Shown: piece after piece, positions 27,201 to 45,654 of the stretch | Numbering within the stretch: position 1 is the first letter of the stretch | Layout: every line of letters begins with the position of its first letter | Assembly: GCF_048128805.1 (NCBI RefSeq) | Contig: NC_136016.1 | Location: 18,973,176-19,037,175 of the forward strand | Reading direction: 5' to 3' | Length of the DNA: 64,000 bases | From: Centroberyx gerrardi | Lineage: Eukaryota; Chordata; Actinopteri; Beryciformes; Berycidae | Translations under genes and position numbers: made by a program | Notes under the pieces: model-generated | Databases searched by the model: none | What the model saw: the letters and a program-made list of their open reading frames with translations, nothing else | Told to the model about the DNA's origin: nothing

Positions 27201-29463
27201 AGTACGCGGTGTGCGGCAGCCCGGACCTGCTGGAGGGCTCGCTGTCTGCCTACCTGCCCGGCCTCAGCATCGCTCCCCGCATCTCCATCCCCAACCCCTG
27301 GATACGCTCCTACACCTTCACTGGCCGCGAAGAGTAAGACCTCATAGAAATAGAACTGTGGTCCTGTGCAGCTCAGTGGGTACAGCATGGCACTAATACT
27401 GACAGGGGAAAGGGTTCAACTCCCACCTATAGTAAAAATGTATGCAGCCATGGTATTATTAGGTACTTCAGATAAAAGTGTCCAACAAATGGTATAAGTT
27501 GAGTTTTAGTTAAAGGTGCTTCATGTAGCATTTTTAAACATCAATACATCATTGTCAAATTACAAATGAGACCTTGGTAGAGATGATTGGTAGCCTCTGT
27601 CTCAGTGGCAGTGGAATTGAGTGCTAGTTTTTAACTTAAGACCACATTTCCCATAAACCCCTGTTCCTTCCTGTCGCGAAAAGGATCTTCGCTTCTTCGA
27701 TCAAAGGTTTTCTCCTTTGCTCTACTGAAAAGGGCAAACATGTTGGAAGTGATTTTTCCATCGGCCTTTCCACACGTTCAACCTTATACCATTACGAGAA
27801 ACACTGAAAGCTTTAGCTCCGTTTGCTCTGGAAAAAAGAGCGCCCTCCTCCTGTTTTGTGCCGTAAAGCAATCCATGATGCAGATGCTTGCAATCATCTC
27901 GGCAATGCTCTTGCATGTTTACGGTAATTATAATAATGTCTCAAAATTAATCTGGCATCTTTAAGGCATCTTTAACACAACATTATTGGGGAAATTTAAG
28001 GGCAAATACAGACAACTTTTCCCACATTGTTACAAATATCTGGTGAGGAATAACATCCAAATACAGTTAACATCTGACGATTACTGGATCTGGAGTCACT
28101 CTCACACGGAGCAGTGACCTCAATCATTCTCCGGTAAAAGAATATTCCCCATAATGCCCTTCTGCCCTCTCTTCTTTCAGCTCTGCTTTACTCTTAACGT
28201 CTGCGTCTCTGTTCCTCTGTGTCTGTCTGAAAGGTGGGAGGTGAATCCGTTCTACTGTGATACCATAAAGCAGCTGTATCCCTACAACTCAGGCAACCGG
28301 CTCCTCAACATCATAGACATGTCCATCTTCGACTTCCTTATGGGTATTGTATCCCAATACATCATCCACTATTCATATAACCACTGGATTATCTGTCAAA
28401 AAGTCTATAATGTTCCTCGGCCCTCTGTTTCAGGCAACATGGACAGACACCACTATGAGATTTTCACCAAATTTGGAGACGATGGATTTCTTCTACACTT
28501 TGACAACGCCAGAGGGTGAGAGGAGAAGTCATGGAGCATTTCGTGAAATAATGTTTGCACTTCAGTTTCCTTATCGCCTGTGATGTCACGTCCTGTGTTT
28601 CAGGTTTGGGAAGCACTCCCAGGACGAGATGTCCATTCTGGCTCCGCTATCTCAGTGCTGCATGTAAGTAGAGTCAGCCTGTTTCTATTTACTGTTTCTG
28701 GACTATGAGGGGGATACAGTAGAAGGGTATTATTCCAAAATGCTATATATGTATTTTTTCGAAAAAACATGTTACATGAAATTCATTAATCAGTAATAAT
28801 ATTATCTAATATTCGAAAAACATAAATGATTCTGTCCTCAAAACATGAACTATTTTATAAGCAAATGTCTTAAAATGACTCCTAACTTCAATACTAACCC
28901 ATAATGCGCTTAGGTTTCATGTCAGAAGTCAATATGGGAGAGTGGGTGTCATTTTTTTAAATGGTGGAGATCTTATTTTGGAACGAAACTCCTCATTTAC
29001 AACCAAAATACAAAATATCAGACACCAGATACCAATTCATCATCTCTCCCTGTCTGGTATTTTCATCCCAAATCCTACGTCTCCCTCTTCTTCCCCTCCT
29101 ACTCCACACTCCCTCTCTCCTTCATCACTCTTCACCCTCCCATCCTCCTCCTCCTCCTCCTCTGTCTCCATCCTGTATTCGACCTTCTCCAGGATCAAGC
29201 GCTCCACACTGCTCCGGCTGCAGCTCCTCCTCCAGCCGCGGTACCGTCTCAGCGATGTGATGAGGGAGTCCCTGGAGGGAGACCCCTTACAGCCCGTCCT
29301 GACCGAGCCCCACCTGCAGGCGCTGGACCGCAGGCTGCAGAAGGTCCTGCGGGTGGTGCAGCGCTGCGTCCGGAGGCTGGGAGAGGCCGAGGTCGTCACC
29401 AAGGACTTCATCAGATCCACAGCTAAACCTCAGGCCGCCACAGAGAGGAGCAAGGCCAGGTAA
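17638..29463 (+). CDS. fam20a: FAM20A, secretory-pathway pseudokinase (complete)
   Basis: Exons: 17638-18008, 20357-20550, 21126-21176, 23541-23619, 24241-24333, 26288-26403, 27153-27333, 28234-28343, 28434-28515, 28604-28663, 29193-29463; 535 aa, close to mammalian FAM20A (541). Residues about 5-25 ([17 protein letters not shown]) form a signal anchor. The kinase-fold core begins near residue 185. Visible landmarks are K229 in AMFKPMR, the Cys-rich [16 protein letters not shown] (exon 7), D402 in NMDRHHYE and D422 in DNARGFG. At residue 250 ([10 protein letters not shown]) there is Gln where FAM20C has an acidic metal-binding residue, the mark of the FAM20A pseudokinase. In mammals FAM20A binds and stimulates FAM20C, the Golgi casein kinase for biomineralisation proteins; human loss causes enamel-renal syndrome. 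N-glycosylation sequons include NLT, NGT, NIT and NVT. The start is one of two adjacent ATGs (17638 or 17641). Confidence 0.96.
19596..19644. repeat. (GGAGA)n pentamer repeat
   Basis: About ten head-to-tail GGAGA units in fam20a intron 1. The unit is the same one that builds the 600-bp tract at 57017-57625. Confidence 0.9.
19876..19919. repeat. 16-bp inverted repeat, 12-base loop
   Basis: Left arm GAGGGTCCAAGGCACT (19876-19891) pairs with 19904-19919 with one A/G difference. It lies in fam20a intron 1. Confidence 0.75.
20553..20646. repeat. (GGAT)n tetramer repeat beside a fam20a donor site
   Basis: Imperfect GGAT/GGAG tetramers start three bases after the donor GT at 20551. Confidence 0.85.
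20652..21092. mobile_element. Dispersed MITE-like repeat, family A, copy 1
   Basis: One of three related copies (others at 27510-27964 and 49355-49722). Shared landmarks, in order: GTAGCATTTT near the left end, the motif GACCACATTTCCCATAAA, AACATGTTGGAA, then TGTTTTGTGCCGTAAAGCA. In this copy the right end carries the inverse of the left end (AAAATGCTAC), so the family seems to have terminal inverted repeats. I cannot name the family. Confidence 0.65.
20907..20953. repeat. Near-perfect 20-bp inverted repeat inside family A copy 1
   Basis: The left arm 20907-20927 (TGCTTTACGGCAC..) pairs with 20934-20953 (..GTGCCGTAAAGCA) with one bulged base. The loop is GAAGAG. The other two family A copies show no left arm, so it arose in this copy. 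Confidence 0.85.
21177..23540 (+). other. fam20a intron 3
   Basis: AT-rich intron with a CT run at 21367-21402 and a 73-base CT run at its 3' end. I see no exon, RNA gene or clear transposon ends. Confidence 0.5.
23454..23526. repeat. (CT)36 at a fam20a splice acceptor
   Basis: An almost pure CT run that stops 14 bases before the exon 4 start (23541). It serves as a very long polypyrimidine tract. Confidence 0.9.
23986..24088. repeat. About 20 tandem TCACG pentamers (CRE half-sites)
   Basis: A near-perfect array of the unit TCACG with one variant (TCGCG at 24001-24005). Each repeat contains CGTCA, whose complement TGACG is the CRE/ATF half-site. It is preceded by about 170 bases of degenerate related pentamers (TTACG, TTATG, TCATG; from about 23815). 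It lies in fam20a intron 4. Confidence 0.92.
24199..24236. repeat. (GT)n abutting the fam20a exon 5 acceptor
   Basis: The run ends at TCTCAG, directly before the exon start at 24241. There is no conventional pyrimidine tract. Confidence 0.9.
24334..26287 (+). other. fam20a intron 5
   Basis: A-rich sequence with an (AAT)n run at 24560-24582 and a stretch reading TGCAGCTCTACGTGCTTCACAA (in part), like old fish interspersed repeats. A Tc1-like remnant is at 25481-25790. Confidence 0.5.
25481..25790. mobile_element. Tc1/mariner-like terminal remnant
   Basis: Begins TACACTACCAGTCAACAGTT, followed by TTGGACACACCT, and later holds the stretch ending TCTTCACTATTATTCTA near 25728-25745. These match the well-known ends of teleost Tc1-like elements (from knowledge, not a search). 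No transposase frame remains. Confidence 0.6.
27510..27964. mobile_element. Dispersed MITE-like repeat, family A, copy 2
   Basis: The longest copy. It starts TTAAAGGTGCTTCATGTAGC and ends GGCATCTTTAA, a roughly 11-base inverse of the start. It shares the internal landmarks GACCACATTTCCCATAAA and AACATGTTGGAA with copies 1 and 3. It lies in fam20a intron 7. Confidence 0.65.
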
Positions 29464-30349
29464 CGGAGGGCGAAGGGGACGTCGCTCCTTAGACTTCATG
29501 GTGAAGCCCAGGGCAAACGAGGCTTAGATGGTTTGGATTTAAGGAACAAGCCATACATGGGAGAAGCTGTGAAATCCTCATTGACTCCAGAGGCAGAGGC
29601 CCAGCTGTCCGCTCTGTGTGTGGAAGGTACAGGAGTCCGCCTGAGAAGGAAGGAAGAAGTGCTGAGTCTCATCTGGACGTTCAGAATGGGAATCACTGCA
29701 GGCTTCACCGGGATACACTCTCCTAGTTTCCTCATCTGTCCATTGGATACCAATCACAAAGGGAGCAACATGTTACTCTGTCACATTCCAGACTCATTTT
29801 TCCTTTTCTTTCTTTCACTGTCATGTGTCTGAGGTTAATTACTGGACAGGGTTCCCACTTTGAACGTCTGCATACACCATGAGCTCATACATCAGGGTGA
29901 CTAAAGGTTCCCGCAAATCAAATGTAACACTTTTTAAGACCTTTTTAATAGCAATTTAAGTTAAATTTAAGACCAATTCCGCGTGTCAAATTAGCTTGAA
30001 GAGTAAAAACAAAGCAGTAGCAGTATCAGACAATACCAAAGATTTCTCACTTGAAAGATATTGGAGCAAGAAACAGCAACATTTAAAACGCAGACCTTTT
30101 AAGGCTTTGAATTCAGATAACTTGACTTTTAAGGCCCTGCAGACACCCTGACACATGCCACAGGCGCTCTCTCTCCCTCTCACACACACCGAAATCAGCA
30201 ACGGAGTTGACATTCACAGCACTGAAGGAGAGAGAGATATTGAGCATGAAGCACTGGATAAGTTGTTTGGGTCTTATCAAATGAATGGTGGTAAATATTG
30301 TGACTGTGGCATCAAGACGTTTGTGTGTCCACATGATGTTAAAAGTTTG

Positions 30350-30355
30350 AATAAA
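30350..30355 (+). terminator. Probable poly(A) signal of fam20a
   Basis: AATAAA about 890 bases after the fam20a stop, followed by a GT-rich downstream stretch (30425-30471), as expected for a cleavage signal. Earlier signals are not obvious. Confidence 0.45.
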
Positions 30356-30424
30356 GTTATTTTGTGTGGTGATATGGTGCAATTCTGAAGTCAGTGAAGA
30401 CATCACCTACGAGTAAGATAGCTG

Positions 30425-30476
<52 letters not shown>

Positions 30477-31985
30477 TCTCCCCAGTGAAAAGTGCTACCT
30501 ATTAAACAGTCATTTAAGTTGCTCCAGCCCATTTTCCAGACTTGTAATCCTTGTCTGCCTCATCAAAGCCTTTAAATGGCTTTACGACATCAACCCAGCT
30601 GAAACAGGCTGAGACAGAGACATGGCTAACCTGAAACTACTGCATGGCATGTGTCATATCATAACACCTCAACACATTTTTTCCAATAATTCTGAGGCAG
30701 ACCAACTGTCCTCTGTCAAATCTGTAAAATGCATGATCATCTTCCTCGGAGCTCAGAACATGTCTGGGCTTCGGCTCGTGTGTCGTTTTCATCGTTCTTA
30801 ATGCCGGTGCCTACAGAACCTTAACAGATCCTGGGTCTCTGTGAGATGTGAAGCAAGACAAACGACCACAACTATTTTAAAGAGGTCCCAGAGTTAGTGA
30901 ATCGTGCCAAACGAAGTTGGGCGTCAGCCTGACAAAGCAGGCAGGGAGGCTGATGAGCAGCACATTTTATAAGGTGTCAGCAGGAATAAAGCGTCTGATC
31001 TTTCAAATACCAACAAAGGTGTGGAGGGAGGCGGAGGGGTGGAGGGTTCCTTCAAAACTCTGCCTCATCATTAAAGGTGCTTTCTACCACAGGTAAAACC
31101 AATCAGGCCACAGCATTCACACTGAAACCTAGCTACAGGAATGAACATATCAAACACCTCCGACATGAAGGGCAGGAGATTGGGAAACCAAGGAGCGCAG
31201 ACTGAACTAGAGAGTAATTTGCTTTTTACATTTCCAGATCTGTGACTCCAAATAACCAACAGCAACGCAAAAATTGGAGCTTGCCAGAGCCAACTGTAAT
31301 TGTTAATAATAAAAAGGTCAAAACTTATACTCATTATTTGAAAATATCACTCGATGGAAAAATGACCTAAGCTGCATAAAGTCATAAAAATCTTGTTAAA
31401 GGAAAAACTGAGTGATGTATATTAACTGGACAAAGAATATTTTCTATAATAAATGTTAGAATGTCAGAATACAGAGAAAAGGAATGATACATCAGCTTTA
31501 TGTTTAGATTGTGGTTATAGTTTAAAATATGAAGGAGTTAGATGATTGTTTCTGGTACAAGAACAAGTCCAGCAACATGAGAAGAAGGGTATCCTTGTTT
31601 TGCCTTAATGGAAACCAGGCTTCTCTGCACTTACAGCAGCTCCATATCTCCCCCTGGTGTACAGATGTCAGGTTACACCTTCACTAAATATTAACATGTT
31701 CAAAAACATTGGCTCCCAAACTGTTTTTCACCTTCAGGGCCCATTTAAAGCACCTGATAAATTTGCTCCCTCTCCACCCAATGTCGGTGAGGTTAATGTG
31801 TCTTTCAAACACATTCCACACCATTTAAGCCACAAGGAAAAGCGAGTACAAGTCAAATTACACTAATATGGCTGTAATTACATTATTTGGAGCCCCATCA
31901 GGAGCGTCCTGAACTCCAGCCAGGAAAGCCACCGCTGTAGGAATGCAGTCGAAGCTGCAGCACAAGACTCGAAAAGGACCGAGAC
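30356..31985. other. Intergenic region between convergent fam20a and prkar1a
   Basis: Apart from the GT run at 30425-30471 I see no gene, RNA or transposon end here. The sequence is unique-looking and AT-rich. Confidence 0.5.
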
Positions 31986-31989
31986 CAAG

Positions 31990-33261
31990 ACAAAACTCAA
32001 TTCTTTTTACTTTTTATTGCTTAAACTGCCATCTGGAACAATCTATACCAAAAGGATAAACGTCTTTGCACATACAGGAGGTCAAACTGAATACAGGGTA
32101 GAATAGAAAAAGAATGGTCCTCTGATAACCTGCAGCTCTCTCCGCTGCAGGCCTAACAAACTTGCTGAAGTTCGGGCTAGCAGGAGTGACTGACTACTAC
32201 TGTAAGCCCAGGTTAGGTAAGCTAAGGCAAACCGGGACGATTGCAGTGTGACTAAAAATGTTTGGACTAAAACTAATGGTGACGATGCTGCTCCTATTTA
32301 CATGAAAACAACATGTTGACTAAAGTGAGTCAAACCCTTTGTCCCTAACGGAGTCATTTCCTGTAGATGAGGATAAAGAGGATGTGATGTCATACACAAG
32401 GAAGCTGATGATGACACAAATCCAAATGTAACCAAATCAACAAGGAATTCCTGAGGGTTAGGGGAACAGAGGAGGATGGTCGATTTAACTGTAACGAAAA
32501 ATATAACGGTGTCCGTTAACAAATACACTCATCACTCTAAGCTCACTATCCTGCCAAAATCAAATCTTTTTGGACATACAATCACTCAATTCATCAATCA
32601 ATCAATCAATCATCCATTCTGTTCATACAAGATCTTAGAATGGAGACATACTGTAACAGAAAATGAAAGAAAAAACAGCTTTGAAATAGATAAACATGAC
32701 TGGTTCTAGGTAATTTCTGGGAACAAGCAGTGAGGCAGGAATGAAGAGTTAGGCCTATAATCCAGAAGCCGAGTTGGTAAAGGTTAAAACAAAACAAAGA
32801 AAAACAACAAAAAAAAAAAGACAGAATTACATTTTATGCCATCTAAATAGTCATCAAGCAGTTAAGCTAGGGATTAACTAACCAAATATTTGACAAAGAT
32901 CCTGCTTCTGCACGTCGCTGCAGGGCAAGTTTTTAATACACGCTTCCATTCATACCAGATCACTGGGTGCCTAAAACATTATGCCAAGTAAGCATAGAGA
33001 ACAGATCACAAGCTACTCTGATGAAAAGACAAGTCACCTTTTCAATAGGCATAAGCAATGACACTAGCTTTTTTAAATAAATATCCGTTCACTCTCTGCC
33101 TGGTAAATGCCTCTCTCTCGTCGGTTTACCGCTGGATTCTGCCGGCTTTACTGTTGTAGATACATAAATACTTCGAGGCCCTGAATCCATAAAACCATCT
33201 ATTTTTTTTTTTTTTTTTCAAGACTTCATTTCAATAACTTGTAATTTACCCATTTGACCTA

Positions 33262-33298
<37 letters not shown>

Positions 33299-34572
33299 AA
33301 AGATTTAACCCATGACGTTTTACACAATACAATTACATACTGTTTTGTCGGTTGACAAGAAGAAGCATTTATTTACTTTGTGGCACTGGACACCTAAAAT
33401 AGAATTTATGGAAAAATAAGTGTTTACAAAAGACAGTTAAACATATTTTTTTTTTAAGATCACCATCACTCCAAACCATAGCCAAAACATTAGCTCATCA
33501 TTTAGTCAATGATGATAATAATATAACTATGATAATTTTAACTATACTATAATAACATTTTTGATTACAAACCATAGCAGAAGAGTGACGAAGTTATTTG
33601 GTGTATACTGAAAAAATTCTGAATACTGAAATACACTTAATACTCTTATGTTTTTTTGTTTTTTTTTTCTTCTCAGAGTAGTCAAGGCAGTTCTTGTATG
33701 GTCGTTCTACCAATTAGAGGATAATGTGGTGACAACTAATTCCCGTTTTGAGCTCCAAACAGATTGGAACAGAACACGCGCTCTATTTCCACGGCTATGC
33801 ATCTTTGCGTCGTGACGATAATCAACATTTGGCACTAGCCTGGTAGCTGTACAATGAAATAAAAACCTTTAAGTTGTACAGGCTCGCTCAAACTAGGAAA
33901 AACAGATTCATCATCGATTCGTCAGACCAATCAAAGGTAACCAAAAATGATAAATGGAGTACAACCATTGTTTATCACAGCTTAAACCTATAAATGGTTG
34001 ACAAAATTAGATGCAATCATATGCTTCCTGCCTTCTACAGTATCTAGGTTCTGCTCTACATTATATATCTAATCTAGCTATCTGATGTCTCAACGGGAAA
34101 CTCTTAGACAGGAAAGAAGCGGTCCTCTTTTGAGTCAATCTAGAACATAAATCTGGAACAAGAGCGCCAACTTCGCCGCGTTAAGTTTGATTGTCCTATC
34201 TCATCAGTCGGAGACCCTAACGTCTGTCAGATCTCCTAACGATCCTGCTTTGCGTTTAAAGTCGAGTCTGAAAGGAAAGCGTAAATCAGCAAATACATTT
34301 ATGACGTACATGTGATGTAACTGTGCCTATAAGGTAGCGTACAGCAGCTGGTACAAGCGCTGGTGAATGGCTAAAAGTCACCTCTGCGTGACTGGTAGTA
34401 ACAATAAAATGAATGTGTGTGTAAAACAAAAAAGGGGGGGAAAAAAAGCGAACAGAAGTAAGAAGAAAGTGACATAAAGCAAATTGCATTGGTGGACCCT
34501 GGGTCTAAAAGGGGGAAAGGGGGTTATGGGGAAAAGGGTGGAGGGTCAGGGTGGGTGCGGAGAGACGCCCCT
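31990..34572 (-). other. prkar1a 3'UTR (inferred)
   Basis: Sequence downstream of the prkar1a stop lacks other coding potential. In the mRNA it carries a U31 tract (33266-33296), then an A17 tract 47 bases further on (33202-33218), and several AU-rich stretches. The boundary is inferred from the poly(A) signal at 32013-32018. Confidence 0.5.
32013..32018 (-). terminator. Probable poly(A) signal of prkar1a
   Basis: TTTATT on the plus strand is AATAAA on the minus strand. It would end the prkar1a mRNA near 31990-32000, giving a 3'UTR of about 2.6 kb, comparable with the long PRKAR1A 3'UTR of other vertebrates. Confidence 0.5.
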
Positions 34573-41427
<6,855 letters not shown>

Positions 41428-43164
41428 GACGACAACCGCAACCCTGCACCGTGACCTCTAACCTCTGGACTGGAGAGAGCAGACCGTAACAGACAGACAG
41501 CAGCGTGATTTAAGATGATCAGGGCACAACATGGAACAGAGTAGGTGTGGCTGTGTGTGGCTGTGTGAAATGGACAGAGAGAAAAAAGAGGGAGTGTGAG
41601 AAAAATAGAGCCAGAGTGAGAAAGCACAGAGAGACGGGGTGTTGTTTTGTCACTGTGGAGCCTGACTGCTTCTAAGTGGCAGGAGCGAAAACTGGTCATA
41701 TGATGTGATCACACATTTCTGACTAGACAACAAACCAGGACAAGCAAACTGTTTGGCTTGGCTCTATTTACACAAAACAAAATAAGTTTTCAACCAGCCT
41801 AAATAAAATGTACAACCACAGAGATAGTAACTGGTTATGCCTGCAACCGTACCATACAAATAAGGCCTAATTTTAGGCTAAATGGTGAGATTAAGGCCAC
41901 TGAATCAAGTCCACATGATATAAACCAAACCATAGAAGTGTGTGCATTTCCATGAGGTTGCAACATCTCATGCTATGATATCGCAGCTGAGCAAAATAGC
42001 CTGACAGACCCCAGATTATTTGATTAGCTTCTGTGATACAAGCTACTTTTGACAGCTCAGTGCTCAACTGTACAGCCTAAAAACAGGAAGGCCTTGAGAG
42101 CCCTGCTGTAACTAATACATGCATTTTTAAATGAGTAAATGCCACCCAGTAACAATAAGGTCTACTGAGCAAACAGATAGATCTGCCCTGCGCCTGCAAG
42201 TGTGTCATGCATGTGCAGCAGTATAATAGGATTCAGATAATTTCTAATCTGACAAGGCCCAGGGGAGATTACCAGCCATGTTATCAAAGATGGGGCTGGC
42301 ACAACACAGCCTTTATGCAACTACAGTCGTGGTGGAAACTTGGCAGGCCTATCTAAATCTAAATCTACCATAGGGACAACGGAGTGATAAATGATACTGT
42401 TTTCAGACCAGGTAATGCATATTAAGAATAAAGACCAAAGCCAAGATCTAAAACAACTCCTTGATATTTAGGCCCCGCATACACTTATAATTTGAGGAAA
42501 TTATTGTCTCAGAAAAGCTGCTATGCCGTCGGTCTTCCGCTGTTACAAATACCCTAAGTAGTGAAAATATGCAATACAAATCCGTCAGTCAGTCAGTTAC
42601 TGAGCAAATTCACCTCACCTGTCGACTAAGAGCGGGCTGTCAATTCAATTAAAGAAAACACAACGATGCAGAAATGACCTTGCTGAACAAGTGGCGGTGG
42701 AGTATGCCGGAAGATGGATAAAAGTAACGCCTCTAAATGAGACTAGTCTACATTTTCTGGTAAACGTTGCTGTGGCTTTTAGAGACAGTAAAGCAACTGT
42801 ACTGTCTGTAACAGCCTAGGTCAGGAAGGCTTCATGAGGATACTGATGCAGCCAAGTACAGCAGACCAGAGCTGCTGAGACACCAGCTAGCTTCAACTGC
42901 AAACACCAATAAATATCAAATACAAATGCATAATATAGGTTTTACTCTTTCGCTTAACTATCTTTGACAGACGTTATGTTAAAGAGTGTGTCTAGCTAGT
43001 TTGATGCCTAGCTGGCTAGCTTGTGTCAGCTGGCCTGCAAAGGCAAAGCTTTCATCCAATGACGCCATCTTGAGCTCTATCATAAACAAACGCGAAACGG
43101 AGGAAACAAAATTCACCTATCCAGAGGTCATATGTTTCACGAACGGAGACAGGCAAATACTTAC

Positions 43165-43300
43165 AAGAAACTATAAATTCCTGCCGAGCCCTTCGATAGC
43201 GACTCGGGATGGATGATATTTCCCAAAGTGTACTGTTACCAGATCCTCGCTTCGATTTTTTCCCAAGCCCTGGACCGCTGCCCCACCGGATACGGGTTAG
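43165..43300 (-). other. Probable untranslated first exon of prkar1a
   Basis: On the minus strand the donor GTAAGTATT (43164-43156) is a full consensus. It follows GC-rich sequence just downstream of the CCAAT/CRE block, and vertebrate PRKAR1A has such untranslated first exons. The 5' boundary near 43300 is a guess. The matching acceptor would be near 41465-41470 (CTCTCCAG). Confidence 0.45.
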
Positions 43301-43320
43301 AACCAATCACGAGCCGTCAT

Positions 43321-43328
43321 TGACGTCA
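43321..43328. promoter_or_regulatory. Consensus CRE (TGACGTCA), proximal
   Basis: A full palindromic CREB/ATF site 156 bases upstream of the inferred prkar1a first-exon donor, and 14 bases from a CCAAT box at 43303-43307. Confidence 0.7.
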
Positions 43329-43394
43329 ATTCTCCTCGTTCTGACATGTGAGCCGTAACCCCTGGCAACCTTAAAGGAGCCCGCACGGAAATCG

Positions 43395-43402
43395 TGACGT
43401 CA
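43395..43402. promoter_or_regulatory. Consensus CRE (TGACGTCA), distal
   Basis: A second full palindromic site, 74 bases (about seven helical turns) from the first. It lies between prkar1a and wipi1. Confidence 0.7.
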
Positions 43403-43770
43403 AGGAAATAGTTTTGAATCTGTTGAATCAATTGATTTCAGATTGAACATTGTTACAGCAGAAATTCCCCGCAGCCCTTATGAATGTTAGATGCGTTAAC
43501 ACAGCGCAGTGTGCATGCATTTCTTCCAAATTCCCTGATGAAGATATTTTTGGGACTAAAATATAAATCTCGGAGGGAACATGCAGAAAGCTACACTCGG
43601 TTCCCCATATAAGTAAATTCACACATGGGAACATCAGCTACTATTTTGATATATGGTTATAGTGAAATGATTTTCACAATTGTATTACTTTGTTGTCATC
43701 TATCCTTTGGTTTGCTCGTTGTTGTGGCGCTGCACGGGCGGGCAGTAAAAAAGCTTGATACGTATTTTAT

Positions 43771-43959
43771 CCAATGAAATGATCAAAACAATTCCTCGTG
43801 ACAAGACTGAAAGTACGATTGGCCAATCAACACAGGTTTCTCTAAATGGGCGGTTCCAATTTGATCGACTGGCATAAAGATCAATCAATCAGAGGCTCTC
43901 AACAACTCGACCAATAGAAATGGCGGAGAGGAGGTCTTGACCTATTACCGTCAGCCAAT
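43771..43959. promoter_or_regulatory. Cluster of five CCAAT (NF-Y) cores upstream of wipi1
   Basis: CCAAT at 43771-43775, 43823-43827, 43911-43915 and 43955-43959, and ATTGG at 43818-43822, which abuts the second to give the palindrome ATTGGCCAAT. The cluster ends about 345 bases before the wipi1 ATG, as is typical for TATA-less NF-Y promoters. Confidence 0.55.
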
Positions 43960-44304
43960 AGCAACGCGCCTCAGTGTGACGCATCCTCCCATCAGCTGTT
44001 TTTGTTTTGCTGTCTGAATATTGGAAGTTAATAACATAATAATAACAGTATCACCTGACTAAAGTGAATCGATTCATTAAGGCGGTGTATCTCTCTTTAT
44101 TCCCTGTCCGGGTTGGTGATAGTTCAGTCGGTGCCACATGTTTTCCATCTGAGCCAGCCCGTCCGGACATTCCTCCCTCCAGAGTGTGAGCGTGGCGCTT
44201 GGAGTCGGGCAGCAGAGGAGGGGAGCGGGTTTCGGCAGGGATCGATCCGAACCCGAGGCCTCCGACCTCGGCCAGAGAGAAGGGAGGTTTCATCGGCGGC
44301 CGGG

Positions 44305-45597
44305 ATGGAGTCCCAGGAGACACCGGACGGCCCCGGAGGACCCCGAGGCTTGATCTGCGCCTCGTTCAACCAGGACACCACGTAAGCGACCTGCGGGCTC
44401 GGGCCAGCCTGAACTCAATCTCCTTGATGCACCTGACTGTTGCATAATTTTTTCCAAGCGCAATCATTTCCCAGCATGCTTTCATTTTCTGGTACTTTGT
44501 AATTGTGCCAACGAGTAGGAGGCAGTTGTGTGTGTGTGTGTAGATTGGCACCGCAAAACCAAACCGAAAGCGTGTCCACGTCTCATTAAAAGTTCTAGAC
44601 TGGGCCCATACCAGCTGAGAGTGAAGTAGGCCACTGTGTTAATCTTCAAGGCCTATTGCACATTAAACTAGACAGTTGTTGGACAAACTTCTGGCCGTTG
44701 TGTGATATCCCAGTTGATTGTTGTGTAATCAGACACAACTTTTATTATCCAATTTTTATCCTATTATATTTTGTCACTTATAAACCATTACCCTTAATAG
44801 CGGACGTGTAGGGCAGTTTTCTAAGGTTATATACTATTATTGAAGGCAACTTTACAAGTGATTTAAGCCCTCAAAATAGCACAAAATGGCTGTGTATTTC
44901 TGTGTCCCTTTATGACTCCCTAATAACTACTGTAAGACCATTCACACCTTTGCTGTGGGCTTCCATTGGTCCAGGTCTAGGCGGCACCAGATGGATTATT
45001 AAAGTGAGTTAACAGACAAATGCAGCAGAACTCAGTGACTTCTTCAGTTGGAGGTGTGTTTCCTTACATAAACATCTCATCTGCCTCTGATTGTAAAACT
45101 AACCAGGTGGGCAAACAGTCATCCCAGGCCTTCTTATCCCTTTTCCATCCTGTTGCTTTCATCCTCAGCCATGATAAGATAAGACAAACCTTTTATTTTT
45201 TTGGACAATAAACAGACTTTAATGGAGAGTGAGTTATGGCTGCGTTCTCTAAACAAGATAAAACAGTCTAATAAAGACACGAAGGCTCTTCAGATGAGGT
45301 GAAGCCTGTATCAGACCTGTTAACTGCCTCCAGCTCGGCAGTACGTTTGTATTATGGCCACACATCGGCTTCATGCAGCTGCTGCTTATCGCCAACGATG
45401 GTTGAGTTATCAGCGGAGCCGTAAAGAAGTCACCTGACCTCGCTCACCTCAGCTCGTACTGTACTGACCATACAAAGCACAGCCACACTGGATCCTTAAT
45501 ATTCCCCTCCATGGCTATTTATAGTCGCAGGGCCAGCGGCACATGGCATGGATTCATTTTATTTCACTTCCTGGTCAGTGCAGCTGTGTACTTGTGA

Positions 45598-45654
<57 letters not shown>

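Larger units (their letters stand above)
43166..44304. promoter_or_regulatory. Head-to-head prkar1a/wipi1 promoter region
   Basis: The two genes diverge across about 1.1 kb with no other gene. The prkar1a side holds two TGACGTCA elements and a CCAAT box (43303-43307). The wipi1 side holds five CCAAT cores. I see no TATA box on either side. Whether the elements act on one gene or both is not visible from sequence. Confidence 0.6.

Noticed and set aside
44113-44304. N-terminal extension of wipi1 upstream of 44305
   Set aside because: The frame stays open but begins at TTG, not ATG, and mammalian WIPI1 starts at the equivalent of 44305.
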